Below, piece by piece: positions 47,279 to 55,854 of a DNA stretch of 64,000 nucleotides (the first letter of the stretch is position 1; each line of letters starts with the position of its first letter). A program made the translations under genes and the position numbers. Origin of the DNA: Rubinisphaera italica (lineage in GTDB: Bacteria > Planctomycetota > Planctomycetia > Planctomycetales > Planctomycetaceae); NCBI RefSeq assembly GCF_007859715.1, contig NZ_SJPG01000001.1:4552728-4616727 (forward strand). The letters run 5' to 3'. Below the pieces are notes generated by a model. The model did not search any database. It was not told the origin of the DNA and saw only the letters and a program-made list of their open reading frames with translations.

Positions 47279-48378
47279 GGTGGATTCAATTTTGAAATGC
47301 ACGGGTTTTGGGTTCGAACAGTTCGTGTGGTGATTTGAATTGGTACTTTTTGCGAGGCCGGTTGTTCAACTCCATCACAGCCGCTTGAATATCCTCGGCT
47401 TTCAGTTTACGGAAATCGCTCCCCTTCAGGAAGTATTGCCGCAGAAGCCCGTTGGTGTTCTCATTCTGGCCGCGTTGCCACGGCTGGCGAGCCGGAGCAA
47501 AATAGATCGCACAATGCAGGGCTTGCTCCAACTCTCGATGACCCGAAAACTCACTCCCGTTGTCCGTCGTCAAAGTTCGAATCAATGACGATGGCAACCC
47601 CTCAAACGCAAACACCGAAGCCGCGTTCAACGTCGATGCTTTCTTGTCCGGCAGATAGCTCGCCACAAGATAGCCGGTCTTGCGTTCGACATGCGTGACA
47701 ATGTAGCCGGTCCCCTTTTGACCCTCGATGGTATCCGATTCCCAGTGCCCGATCCGCGAACGATTGCGTGCAGAAACCGGTCGCTGATCCATTGGCTTTT
47801 TGGTCGGGTCGCATCGTCTGGAGATCCCTGTGCCGTAGCGTTTGCGGCGTTTCTTTCTCGATTGACGCAGCTGCCTGTAGATGTTGCCGCCCTGCTTTTT
47901 GTTTGCTTTGATCCAGGCGTAAATCGTCTCAATGGATATTCGCATTCTGGCCTCCCGAGGATGCAGTCGCAAGAGTTGACCTGCAATCTGTTCCGGCGAC
48001 CACTTGAGAGACAACTTATCGAGCAGGAATTCTTTGAGCGGAGCGTGGTTGAGTTTCCAGGGGAGTTTGCAGAGTTGTCGACGCCGTCGCGCTTTGCGGT
48101 CGGCTTTCCCGGCGAAATACTTCCCGGTCGCATCCGAATTCCGCCGCAGTTCTCGGGAGATCGTGCTGGGGTCTCGGGATAACTCGCGCGCAATTTCTAT
48201 TCGAGAGTGTCCCAGGGCGTGCATGTGCGCTATGGAATCACGTTCCTCAGCAGTAAGATGCGTGTGTGACATTCGTGATTTCTTCTTAGTAGGATTGATG
48301 GTCGTTTGGTCAAAACAAACCATCTCACGAATGTCACTCTTTTTCCATCAACCCGTGCATTTCAAAATTGAATCCACC
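47279..48378 (-). mobile_element. IS30-family insertion sequence, copy 2 (1,100 bp)
   Basis: The same 1,100-bp element as at 32351-33450, same orientation, apparently identical in sequence, with both 29-bp inverted repeats complete. The flanks differ (left ...GTCAATCA, right TCGTTCGA...) and show no target duplication. The genes on both sides lack their 5' ends. This suggests that the copy is a recombination junction and not a simple insertion. Confidence 0.95.
47286..48323 (-). CDS. IS30-family transposase, copy 2
   Basis: Identical in predicted protein to the transposase at 32358-33395, with HTH and DDE motifs intact. A second source of the same transposase allows recombination or mobilisation of the intervening 14 kb. 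Confidence 0.95.
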   Translation of the reverse strand: MVCFDQTTINPTKKKSRMSHTHLTAEERDSIAHMHALGHSRIEIARELSRDPSTISRELRRNSDATGKYFAGKADRKARRRRQLCKLPWKLNHAPLKEFLLDKLSLKWSPEQIAGQLLRLHPREARMRISIETIYAWIKANKKQGGNIYRQLRQSRKKRRKRYGTGISRRCDPTKKPMDQRPVSARNRSRIGHWESDTIEGQKGTGYIVTHVERKTGYLVASYLPDKKASTLNAASVFAFEGLPSSLIRTLTTDNGSEFSGHRELEQALHCAIYFAPARQPWQRGQNENTNGLLRQYFLKGSDFRKLKAEDIQAAVMELNNRPRKKYQFKSPHELFEPKTRAFQN

Positions 48379-49182
48379 TCGTTCGAATACGAGGGCTGGA
48401 ATGATTTCTGGTCTATTGTGACACCCCCTGGGTTTAATAGCATTAATTATTTGGAAGGGGATGATATATTATTTCTGGACCTGGGAGTCACAAAATATAC
48501 TGTAATTGAAGATGTATCTGTCTGTTCACTGCACTCACGATATAGGAAATTACTGCATCTGGAAGGCGAAATTTATGATTATGGCCCAGCTTATGAACTG
48601 ATTCCAATCCGTTATGCGGATGAATTTGGCGTCCTTCCTATATTTCGTGATCAACTGGTTAATGAAACACCATTTTCGGGCGTGCAATTTCTCAAGCCCA
48701 AAGTCTATCCTCCACAAAATGTCGGATACCATGCAGATGTGATGCCTGAGTTTGATGTACTGATGAGTGATAGCCCTATCTGGAAGTACCCACTCAAGTT
48801 GCACCCGGATTCAAAAAATGCCTGTCGGCAATGTGGATTTGCTCCAATCTATTGCGAAAGCTGTGGAACACTGGTTTCAGATAAGTGCCCTCAATGCGAA
48901 GCACAATCCTGCAAAATCCCCTGTGATTATCCCGAAAAAGCCTCATTCATATTCCCAGGAATATCTCGCTTCGTAGATATTTTATGGGGTAAAACATGGG
49001 AGGGGAGTGATTTCAGTAAGCTGTCTTATTCGGGACCAACTGTGATAACCAAGCGGGTATTGGATTGGTTGCTGCATGTGGAAGCAAAGCCATTTTGTGC
49101 CAGACCAATTAAAGTCTGTATTGATGGTATGACTGCCCAGCAACTGGAATGGCTGGATCTAGCAGTGGAGCCGATTGGTTAA
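48379..49182 (+). CDS. Zinc-ribbon protein, 5' end cut off by IS30
   Basis: The native sequence begins immediately after the IS30 right end (FEYEGWNDFW) and runs 267 codons to 49182. It contains CRQCGFAPIYCESCG and CPQCEAQSC, a cluster of CxxC pairs, and ends with a W-EGSDFSK ... VLDWLLHVEAKPFCARPIKV region. This loosely resembles double-CXXCG proteins seen as immunity proteins in polymorphic-toxin loci. The original N-terminus is missing; the frame continues upstream into IS30 sequence only by chance. Confidence 0.45.
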   Translation, partial: SFEYEGWNDFWSIVTPPGFNSINYLEGDDILFLDLGVTKYTVIEDVSVCSLHSRYRKLLHLEGEIYDYGPAYELIPIRYADEFGVLPIFRDQLVNETPFSGVQFLKPKVYPPQNVGYHADVMPEFDVLMSDSPIWKYPLKLHPDSKNACRQCGFAPIYCESCGTLVSDKCPQCEAQSCKIPCDYPEKASFIFPGISRFVDILWGKTWEGSDFSKLSYSGPTVITKRVLDWLLHVEAKPFCARPIKVCIDGMTAQQLEWLDLAVEPIG

Positions 49183-49254
49183 ATAAAGTTCCAGTAAACT
49201 ATTTGATTGGGTAGAAGAGCAATTAAGCCAATAAATTTATCAAGGAAGATTTTC

Positions 49255-50073
49255 ATGAAAGCTTATGTCGTTTTTGGTTTCACTCTTGTGTTTTCGCTGG
49301 TTTCGGCTCTGTGTGCAGAAGACAAAAACAGCGCCAATTCTGAATCACTCTCTGTGGATCAACAGCTAATTCTGGCTTGCTATCAACTGGATGAGGTTCA
49401 GGTGCAAAAATTGCTGAATTCCGGCGCAGACGTCAATGCGAAAATTTTGTCCAAGAACTTTAAGGAGTTATTTAGAGACCATTGGACACAGGGCACCCCT
49501 GGTGCAATAAGTCAGTTGACTCCGCTTTTGGCAGTTGCTGGTAGCAATCGACATCCCAGTCCAGAGTTTGTTTCTGAAAAACTAGGCAAAAAATTTGAGC
49601 CTGTCCATGGCAACAGAGCATTGATTCCTAATTACATGCTCAAAGAGCGCGAAAGAAGACAGGTTCGCATTGCTACCTTACTGATCAACAAAGGGGCAGA
49701 TATTCATTATCAAAATGGTCATGGAACAACCCCTTTATTGGAAGCTATAGTTGACCGGAATCATGATCTGGCATTTCATCTGATTGATTTTGGAGCCGAT
49801 GTGAACGTCCGATTGCAAGCTTATATTGATGGCCCTGGCATGATAACTGCCCTTCACGAGGCTACGGGAAATCCTGATCTGGTCGAGGTATTGTTACTTA
49901 ACGGTGCCGATCCATTGGCACAAAATACAGATGGAAAAACGCCATTAGAATATGCGTTAAGAAGATCGAGTTATGAAAATGAATATGAATCTCATCATAA
50001 ATATCTGAAGTGCGTTGAATTGCTTGTGGAGGCCATAAAGAAGAATGATGAATCTCTAAAACTTAACGAGTAA
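49255..50073 (+). CDS. Secreted ankyrin-repeat protein
   Basis: I start at ATG 49255, with AAGGAAG 7-12 bp upstream, giving 272 residues. A signal peptide (MKAYVVFGFTLVFSLVSALCA) precedes ankyrin repeats: VQKLLNSGADVNAKIL, IATLLINKGADIHYQNGHGTTPLLEA, HLIDFGADVN and VEVLLLNGADPLAQNTDGKTPLEYA. Ankyrin repeats mediate protein binding. In bacteria such genes often follow toxin genes as immunity proteins, but that role is only a possibility here. Confidence 0.8.
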   Translation: MKAYVVFGFTLVFSLVSALCAEDKNSANSESLSVDQQLILACYQLDEVQVQKLLNSGADVNAKILSKNFKELFRDHWTQGTPGAISQLTPLLAVAGSNRHPSPEFVSEKLGKKFEPVHGNRALIPNYMLKERERRQVRIATLLINKGADIHYQNGHGTTPLLEAIVDRNHDLAFHLIDFGADVNVRLQAYIDGPGMITALHEATGNPDLVEVLLLNGADPLAQNTDGKTPLEYALRRSSYENEYESHHKYLKCVELLVEAIKKNDESLKLNE

Positions 50074-50100
50074 CATTATCTATCATAAGTCTATTCTTAT

Positions 50101-50130
50101 AGCCTGATGATTTTTCATCAGGCTTTTTTT
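50101..50130 (+). terminator. Rho-independent terminator of the ankyrin gene
   Basis: A perfect 10-bp stem AGCCTGATGA / TCATCAGGCT with a 4-base loop is followed by seven or more T residues, 27 bp after the ankyrin stop codon. Confidence 0.9.
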
Positions 50131-50166
50131 CTATTCATTAATCACAAAATTCTTTTCGCAGAGTGA

Positions 50167-50457
50167 CTCGCGAACGAACATCCTGTCAACTATCAAGTTG
50201 ATTCTCCCAAAGGAGAGATGCCAAACAATCCAATCGATGAGGATGGACAGGTGACCGAATGTCAGCCTCCCAAAGATCCGGATCCGTCTTCACCACCTCC
50301 ACCACAAGGTTCTGAACCGCCTCCGCAAAAGCTGAGCCATAATAATTTGGTTGAGCATAAACGATGTAGTGCAAATTCAAAAGATTGGCTACAAAGCCAA
50401 ATTCAAGCAAAGGGACACTATCCCTGCGTTTCTTATGCTATTGCTGTTCGCTATTGA
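50167..50457 (+). pseudogene. Possible remnant of a polymorphic-toxin C-terminus
   Basis: A plus-strand frame without an upstream start reads NEHPVNYQVDSPKGEMPNNPID, then a Pro-rich linker (PPKDPDPSSPPPPQGSEPPPQK) and SAIAVRY-like C-terminus. This composition is typical of the tail of a Rhs/polymorphic toxin, and the gene lies just before an ankyrin gene. An ATG at 50218 gives 79 residues. I regard it as a fragment; the assignment is weak. Confidence 0.3.
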
Positions 50458-50476
50458 TTTTCAGGAATCTTAGGAC

Positions 50477-51511
50477 ATGAGTTGGTTGAATTGTTTAGTA
50501 ATGTGTTTGCTGTTGAGTGAACCGTTTCCAGCGCGACTGCCAGTTGATCCTGAAGGTGGGATTAGTGAATTCAGTAAGGCTATCCTGAATCTTGATGTGG
50601 AAAAAGTGGAAGTTCTTCTGACCCGCAATCCGAAATTTGCGACAACGGAAATTTCATTCCAAGATAACATAGGCGAAATTCAAGACAAAAGTTCAAAGGT
50701 GACTCATTCCCCAATTGTTTTCGTGCTCAAAGCTACTCGCTGGAGAGAAAGCAACAATTCCCCAGCGGGAACTTTCTTGGAATCCCGCTGCGATCTCTTA
50801 GAGCGAACATTGGAAATTATGAAACTCTTACTCGATCATGATGCAGACCCAAATAGCAAGGCCGGTGTTTATACCCTCTTACATCTTGCTGTGAACTCAG
50901 GAGACCTTCAGCATGTGAAAACTCTCGTGGAATATGGGGCTGATATCAACGCTCGGACATCTCTAAGTTTCTGTGGTGAATCAGGGGCCTCGGCATTGCA
51001 TCTTTCCGTCGAAGATGAGGAAATATCGGAATATCTTGTTTTAAAGGGTGCAGATCGGAATATTCGCGATTCTGTGGGTAAACAGGCGTGGGAATATTCA
51101 AAGTCTTTTCGACTTCGCTGGAAGCTATATCCTGAGAAGATTTCACTTGAAAAATTTTCCCAACTTGAAATGAAAATTCTTGCAAGACAAATAAAGAAAA
51201 AGGCACCGCTCGATCATATCCCCTATGGGCTAGACCTCAATGCCGCTATCGAGATTGATGGAGAGGAGACAACATTACTGGATTTAACGATTGCATCTTC
51301 AGATGTTGAATATGCGATTCACTCATCCCATTTGCTGTTATGTATGGGAGCGAAACCGTCTTCGATGACTTGCAATAATTCTAGAGCATCCACTTCAGTG
51401 ACTGATGCTTCCCATACAGATCGTCGTTTGTCTTGCATAAGAACCGCCGTTGCGGCATCAAAAAGAGGTCTGACTTACTTGGAATATCTGCAGTCGTTTG
51501 AGCATCAGTAG
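50477..51511 (+). CDS. Ankyrin-repeat protein with C-terminus replaced by IS5
   Basis: The 344-residue frame has a short hydrophobic N-terminus (MSWLNCLVMCLLLSEPF) and ankyrin units including VEVLLTRNPKFA, MKLLLDHDADPNSKAGVYTLLHLA, VKTLVEYGADINA and EYLVLKGADRNIRDSVGKQAWEY. At about 51465 it runs into an IS5-family element, so the last ~15 residues (GLTYLEYLQSFEHQ) come from the insertion. The native C-terminus is lost. Confidence 0.65.
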   Translation: MSWLNCLVMCLLLSEPFPARLPVDPEGGISEFSKAILNLDVEKVEVLLTRNPKFATTEISFQDNIGEIQDKSSKVTHSPIVFVLKATRWRESNNSPAGTFLESRCDLLERTLEIMKLLLDHDADPNSKAGVYTLLHLAVNSGDLQHVKTLVEYGADINARTSLSFCGESGASALHLSVEDEEISEYLVLKGADRNIRDSVGKQAWEYSKSFRLRWKLYPEKISLEKFSQLEMKILARQIKKKAPLDHIPYGLDLNAAIEIDGEETTLLDLTIASSDVEYAIHSSHLLLCMGAKPSSMTCNNSRASTSVTDASHTDRRLSCIRTAVAASKRGLTYLEYLQSFEHQ

Positions 51512-52240
51512 AATCATGCTGATCTGGATTAGGGCCACGCATGTTTCCGGATTGAGTTCGTAGTCCTTGCTGTATCGTCGGTACAATCCCAGCCAGGCAA
51601 ATGTCCTTTCGACGATCCATCGCTTTTTCTGAATGGGAAACTGTCCTCTGGGCTGATCAGCTGGTCGCTTCGCGATTTGAATGTCAAAGCCGAGTGTTGA
51701 TTTCGTGAATTCCGGCAAGTTCTTATAACCATAGATGGCGTCAGCAAAGATGACTTTGAGCCGTCTCATCTTTTCCCGCAAAGCGGACAACATAAGCGGG
51801 GCTCCATTGTAATCCTGTTCATCAGCGGCATGAACGACCACAGCGAGAATCATTCCCAAGGTATCAACAATGACGTATCGCTTGCGGCCTTTGGTTTTCT
51901 TGCCTGCATCGTAGCCTCTTTCACTTCCTGCGATATGAGTGGTCTTGACACTTTGCGAATCAATAATCGCTGCCGAAGGAGTCGGCTTTTTACCAGCCTG
52001 TTTGCGGACTTTTGTGCGAAGAGCGGTGTGTATCTTCTCCCATAAACCAGACTGCCGCCAGCGGTAAAACAGTTGGTAAACCATCCGCCACTGACGGCCT
52101 GACTACACAAGATAAAAAATCGCATTCACCACCCGTCGACGATGATATTGTCGTGGGGTACCACGTTTGGATGGTCTGCGAAAATAGACGGCAATCATGT
52201 TCCATTGCTGATCGGATAGGTCGGAAGGATTAAACTTGAT
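51458..52240 (-). pseudogene. IS5-family (IS427-like) transposase pseudogene
   Basis: The C-terminal 208 residues from ATG 52084 keep the DDE core: AAIIDSQSVKTT (D), VIFADAIYGYK (D) and KKRWIVERTFAWLGLYRR (E). Upstream, the same frame encodes the usual N-terminus (FNPSDLSDQQWNMI ... RRRVVNAIFYLV) but has a TAG stop at 52103-52105. The usual ~10 residues between SGRQWRM and VYQLFYRW are missing as an in-frame gap. Both changes make it non-functional. Confidence 0.8.
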
Positions 52241-52304
52241 AATATCCTTTTTCGTGAGGGCGACTCCATTCTGAAAACAGGTTTCCTACCAGGAGTCATA
52301 CCTC
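51465..52304 (-). mobile_element. Decayed IS5-family insertion sequence (approximate limits)
   Basis: Partly matching ends GAGGTCTGACTTACTTGGAA (51465) and, on the other strand, GAGGTATGACTCCTGG (ending 52304) bound ~840 bp with a broken transposase. The transposase stop (51458) lies just outside the left limit, so the limits are approximate. No clear target duplication is seen. The element truncates the preceding ankyrin gene. Confidence 0.65.
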
Positions 52305-52338
52305 ATTCTATTATAAATTGCGAATTAGAAAACTGCTT

Positions 52339-53520
52339 CTAAGACTTCAATTGACGAGCAACGGCTTGAAACTGTTCAATTGTAAAGTCGAGGTCTTCAC
52401 GAGTATGAGCTGCCGAGACCTGTGTGCGAATTCGAGCTGCTCCCTGAGGCACAACCGGATACGAGAATCCAATGACATACACACCTCGTTCCAATAAGGC
52501 ATCGGCCATCTGCACTGCCAGCGAGGCTTCGCCCAGCATCACGGGTACGATGGGATGTTCTCCCGGCTGAACTGTCAAACCAATCTGCTGAATTTTCTCA
52601 CGGAAGTAAGCGGTATTCTCTGCGAGTCGATCCCGCAGTTCAGTCGATGCCTGCAGCAATTCAATTGCCTTCAATGATGCAGCGACAATCGGTGGAGCGA
52701 CCGAATTTGAAAACAGATACGGTCGTGATCGCTGTCGCAGCAAGTCGACAATCTCCTGTCGACCCGAAGTATAACCACCGCTGGCACCACCAAGAGCTTT
52801 GCCGAGCGTTCCTGTAATAATGTCGATCCTATTCATCACACCATGATGCTCGTGAGTTCCACGACCATGCTTTCCCATGAATCCGACGGAGTGGGAATCG
52901 TCCACCATCACCAACGCGTTATATTTGTCGGCCAGGTCACAAATTTCAGGGAGATTTGCAATTGTCCCATCCATTGAAAAGACACCATCGGTGGCAATCA
53001 ATCGAAATCGAGCCGACTGGGCCTCCTTCAGTTTTTCTTCGAGATCAGCCATGTCGTTATTCTGATATCGGAATCGCTTCGCCTTACACAGACGAATCCC
53101 GTCAATAATGCTCGCATGATTCAACGCATCTGAAATCACTGCATCTTCCGGACCGAGAAGCGTTTCGAACAAACCTCCATTGGCATCAAAACAGGAGGTA
53201 TAAAGAATGGTATCAGCAGTACCCAAAAATTCGCTGAGCTTATTTTCCAGTTCTTTATGAATCGCCTGAGTGCCGCAAATGAATCGAACGGAAGACAATC
53301 CGTATCCCCAACGATCCAGCGAATCACGAGCAGCTGCAACAACATCCGGGTGATCCGACAGCCCCAGATAATTATTTGCACAGAAATTTAATACAGATTT
53401 CCCGCCCACATCGATATGAGCATCCTGCGGCGAGTCGATCACCCGTTCGGATTTGTAGAGTCCTGCCTCTTTAATTTCTGACAACTGAGTCTGCAGGTGC
53501 GATTTGAAATCTTCGTTCAT
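52339..53520 (-). CDS. kbl: Glycine C-acetyltransferase (2-amino-3-ketobutyrate CoA ligase)
   Basis: The 393 residues belong to the alpha-oxoamine synthase family. [13 protein letters not shown], the PLP-aldimine lysine K241 in [35 protein letters not shown] and [19 protein letters not shown] match Kbl, which splits 2-amino-3-oxobutyrate with CoA to glycine and acetyl-CoA in threonine degradation. No tdh is adjacent. It lies 16 bp behind the Nramp-like gene, so an operon is likely. Confidence 0.93.
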   Translation of the reverse strand: MNEDFKSHLQTQLSEIKEAGLYKSERVIDSPQDAHIDVGGKSVLNFCANNYLGLSDHPDVVAAARDSLDRWGYGLSSVRFICGTQAIHKELENKLSEFLGTADTILYTSCFDANGGLFETLLGPEDAVISDALNHASIIDGIRLCKAKRFRYQNNDMADLEEKLKEAQSARFRLIATDGVFSMDGTIANLPEICDLADKYNALVMVDDSHSVGFMGKHGRGTHEHHGVMNRIDIITGTLGKALGGASGGYTSGRQEIVDLLRQRSRPYLFSNSVAPPIVAASLKAIELLQASTELRDRLAENTAYFREKIQQIGLTVQPGEHPIVPVMLGEASLAVQMADALLERGVYVIGFSYPVVPQGAARIRTQVSAAHTREDLDFTIEQFQAVARQLKS

Positions 53521-53536
53521 CGGTCCAGTTTCTTAT

Positions 53537-54913
53537 TCAACAATTGTAATTCGAACGCACTTGTTTCAATTGTAATGTAGACAAATCATTGAGACTGGCA
53601 ACAGGCTCTACTTTCGGTGACATGAACTCAGTTTTGATTTTCTCATTCACGTTAATTGCCGTACGAACAGCAACAATCGAAACGCATACAAAACCTATCA
53701 CCATCAGTGCAATCATCCAGGCAGGAGCCGCGACGGTTTTTCGGTATCGTTTCGACAACGCCAAATACAACAACGAAGCCGCCAGGATCGGTCCACCTAA
53801 TACCGTAAGTGCCTGAGCAATAATAATGAGAGTGACGCGATTCCAATCCGCCAGAATCATGGCGAGTGTGACAGCCATCCCGGCAAACAGGGCCAACACA
53901 GTAAACAGTTTCGGCCATTTTTGATCAAGCGAGGCTCCCAGGTTCAACCCATCCGAAAGCAACACACCACCAATCGTGGCATTTACCAGAAACGAACTGA
54001 AAGCTCCAGCGAAAATTCCAGCAATGAAGAGGTAGGTCGCATTCTCTCCAAACAAAGGGGAAAGCTGTCGGGCGACATCGGTAACTGAGCTCAACTCTTT
54101 CGGATCGACACGACCATACAGCACTGCAGCCGAGGTGCACATGATCATCATCGTTGTTAAACCGAGAGCTGCGATGCCCGTAATCGAGTCAGCCAGTCCT
54201 GTTTGAGCATCCTTAATGGACCAGCCTTTTTCACGCACAAGGTATGCCTGATAGAAGGCTCCGGCAATCGAAAAGGTCGTCCCGATCATCCCCAGAATTG
54301 CCAGATAGGAATCACTTGTGGACGCATTTGCAGATGCTTTCGGAAGCGAGGGAATCATGCCTTTGGCGACATCGGAAATCGCAGGTTGTGCCATGAACAG
54401 GTTAATTCCGAATCCGATGATCATCAGGACCATGAGAGCGATCATCAGTTTTTCCAGCTTCTGATACAACTGGCTGAATCCATAAAGCGTTGCCACGATC
54501 AACAGATTCATGCCGATTAGTATGCCCGCTTTGAGCCAGTTCAATTGGGTGGCAGGAAACTCATCGGAAGGTTGTGGTAACAGAGGATCGAGAGCGGCAA
54601 TGACAGCAATGTTATTGCTGGACTGAAACGCAGCGACGACCAGAAACAGAATCACACCAATCAGAATGGAAACCGGTTTGCCGAGACTTCGGGCCAACTC
54701 CTGACAGGGAGTCAACTCGAGTGTTGCTCCGAGCCGGGCCGAGAGAGCCGTCGCACCAATCATCAGCAATATAGCCAGGGCGATCACCCATAGCATACTG
54801 TAACCATATTCGCAGCCGACTTTGGAACTGGTCAAAATACTACCAGGTCCCAGCACCACGGCTGCCACAATAATCGCTGGACCAAATCGACTTAACAATT
54901 TCTGCATGATCAT
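53537..54913 (-). CDS. Nramp-family metal-transporter-like protein, divergent
   Basis: The 458-residue protein has about eleven membrane helices in the Nramp/LeuT-like order, starting [24 protein letters not shown]. Canonical Nramp has DPGN in helix 1 and an M-P-H segment in helix 6; here these are GPGS and [13 protein letters not shown], so the usual metal ligands are absent. It may move another substrate or Mg2+/H+ by a different mechanism, or belong to an uncharacterised subgroup. Upstream of kbl in the same operon. Confidence 0.75.
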   Translation of the reverse strand: MIMQKLLSRFGPAIIVAAVVLGPGSILTSSKVGCEYGYSMLWVIALAILLMIGATALSARLGATLELTPCQELARSLGKPVSILIGVILFLVVAAFQSSNNIAVIAALDPLLPQPSDEFPATQLNWLKAGILIGMNLLIVATLYGFSQLYQKLEKLMIALMVLMIIGFGINLFMAQPAISDVAKGMIPSLPKASANASTSDSYLAILGMIGTTFSIAGAFYQAYLVREKGWSIKDAQTGLADSITGIAALGLTTMMIMCTSAAVLYGRVDPKELSSVTDVARQLSPLFGENATYLFIAGIFAGAFSSFLVNATIGGVLLSDGLNLGASLDQKWPKLFTVLALFAGMAVTLAMILADWNRVTLIIIAQALTVLGGPILAASLLYLALSKRYRKTVAAPAWMIALMVIGFVCVSIVAVRTAINVNEKIKTEFMSPKVEPVASLNDLSTLQLKQVRSNYNC

Positions 54914-55665
54914 TTCCGTTTCGACGTTTTGTCAAAAGTGATATATCGCCATATCATCTGCATCATTTATTGGACAGCATGAAAGGTTTGTTCATTAAAC
55001 AATTTGGAAGCGGGAGTATCCAGGGATCGCTTTGGTCAGATTGGAGAAAGGGCAGGAGGGGTCAGTGATTTTGACTCGGTAGGATTAAAACAAGCCGATC
55101 CCATACCACAACACATTGAGCACTTCCGCAAATTCTCGCGTTTTGCCACTCGCTTTGCAATGGATTTTGTTTGAAGTTGTGAATTCACTCGTTGAGTTTT
55201 AGGTCTCCCCGCTAGAGAAACCCATAATGAGCAGCTGAACTCGTAGAATCGGTATAACCAGCGTAACGAACTGATAGAACCGTTATCACTTAACAGAGCG
55301 ATGCAAAAAAACATCATGTGAATGTTGCAAATTTACGACACGCCGCGAAATGTGTGATAGGTTTGTGTTGAGATTGTATTGGTTCGTGTCATTCGTAGCG
55401 ATCCGACTGTAACTGATGAGGACACTTCTATCCTGTCGCATCACTACCGTTTAGGCCGCGAGTGAACTTCGGACGTCAGAGTCTCATAAACATCGTCACG
55501 CAAGGGGGAATAATCTGGAGGATGATCCCTGATGATGAGTTGAGGCTCGTTCGATTTGTGCTCTGCACGGATGTCATAGCAGCGAAACGGGGGCGGCAGC
55601 ATGGAGGTCCGCCCCCGGTCGTTGATCTTTGGACCCGCAATTTCAATTAATAAATAAAACAGAGA

Positions 55666-55836
55666 AGGACAGGCTTGCAGTCTGTCTGAATAAAATATCA
55701 ACGGGTAGCAGTGGCGCTCTCGAAGAGAAGCCCCCGAATCGAACATTCCGGGGGTTTCCACTGAAGCGGAGTGCCCCCGCCACCCACGATGAATTGTCAA
55801 TCTCAATCAAAAATAAACAGGCTGGAAGCCTGTCCT
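55666..55836. repeat. Two inverted copies of an AGGACAGGCTT...CTGT element
   Basis: One copy AGGACAGGCTTGCAGTCTGT begins at 55666. The second, ACAGGCTGGAAGCCTGTCCT at 55817-55836, reads AGGACAGGCTTCCAGCCTGT on the other strand and is itself palindromic. I recall this kind of element as dispersed in planctomycete genomes, which needs a genome-wide check. Confidence 0.55.
55711..55784. repeat. Imperfect long palindrome (GTGGCG ... CCCCCGAA / TTCCGGGGG ... CGCCAC)
   Basis: The outer GTGGCG/CGCCAC and the inner CCCCCGAA/TTCCGGGGG segments can pair into a ~74-nt imperfect hairpin. It sits between the two AGGACAGGCTT copies, upstream of ftsK, and could be a mobile repeat unit. Confidence 0.5.
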
Positions 55837-55854
55837 ACTTATATTAGTGAAACC

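Larger units (their letters stand above)
54914..55854. other. Long intergenic region rich in planctomycete-type repeats
   Basis: About 940 bp without a supported gene; open frames here have no protein-like pattern. The 3' half contains an imperfect palindrome and two copies of a short AGGACAGGCTT-type element, listed separately. Promoters for the Nramp gene and ftsK must lie at its two ends. Confidence 0.5.

Noticed and set aside
55444..55806. A 120-codon minus-strand frame in the ftsK upstream region
   Set aside because: It spans the palindromic repeats and its translation follows their composition; no start signal.
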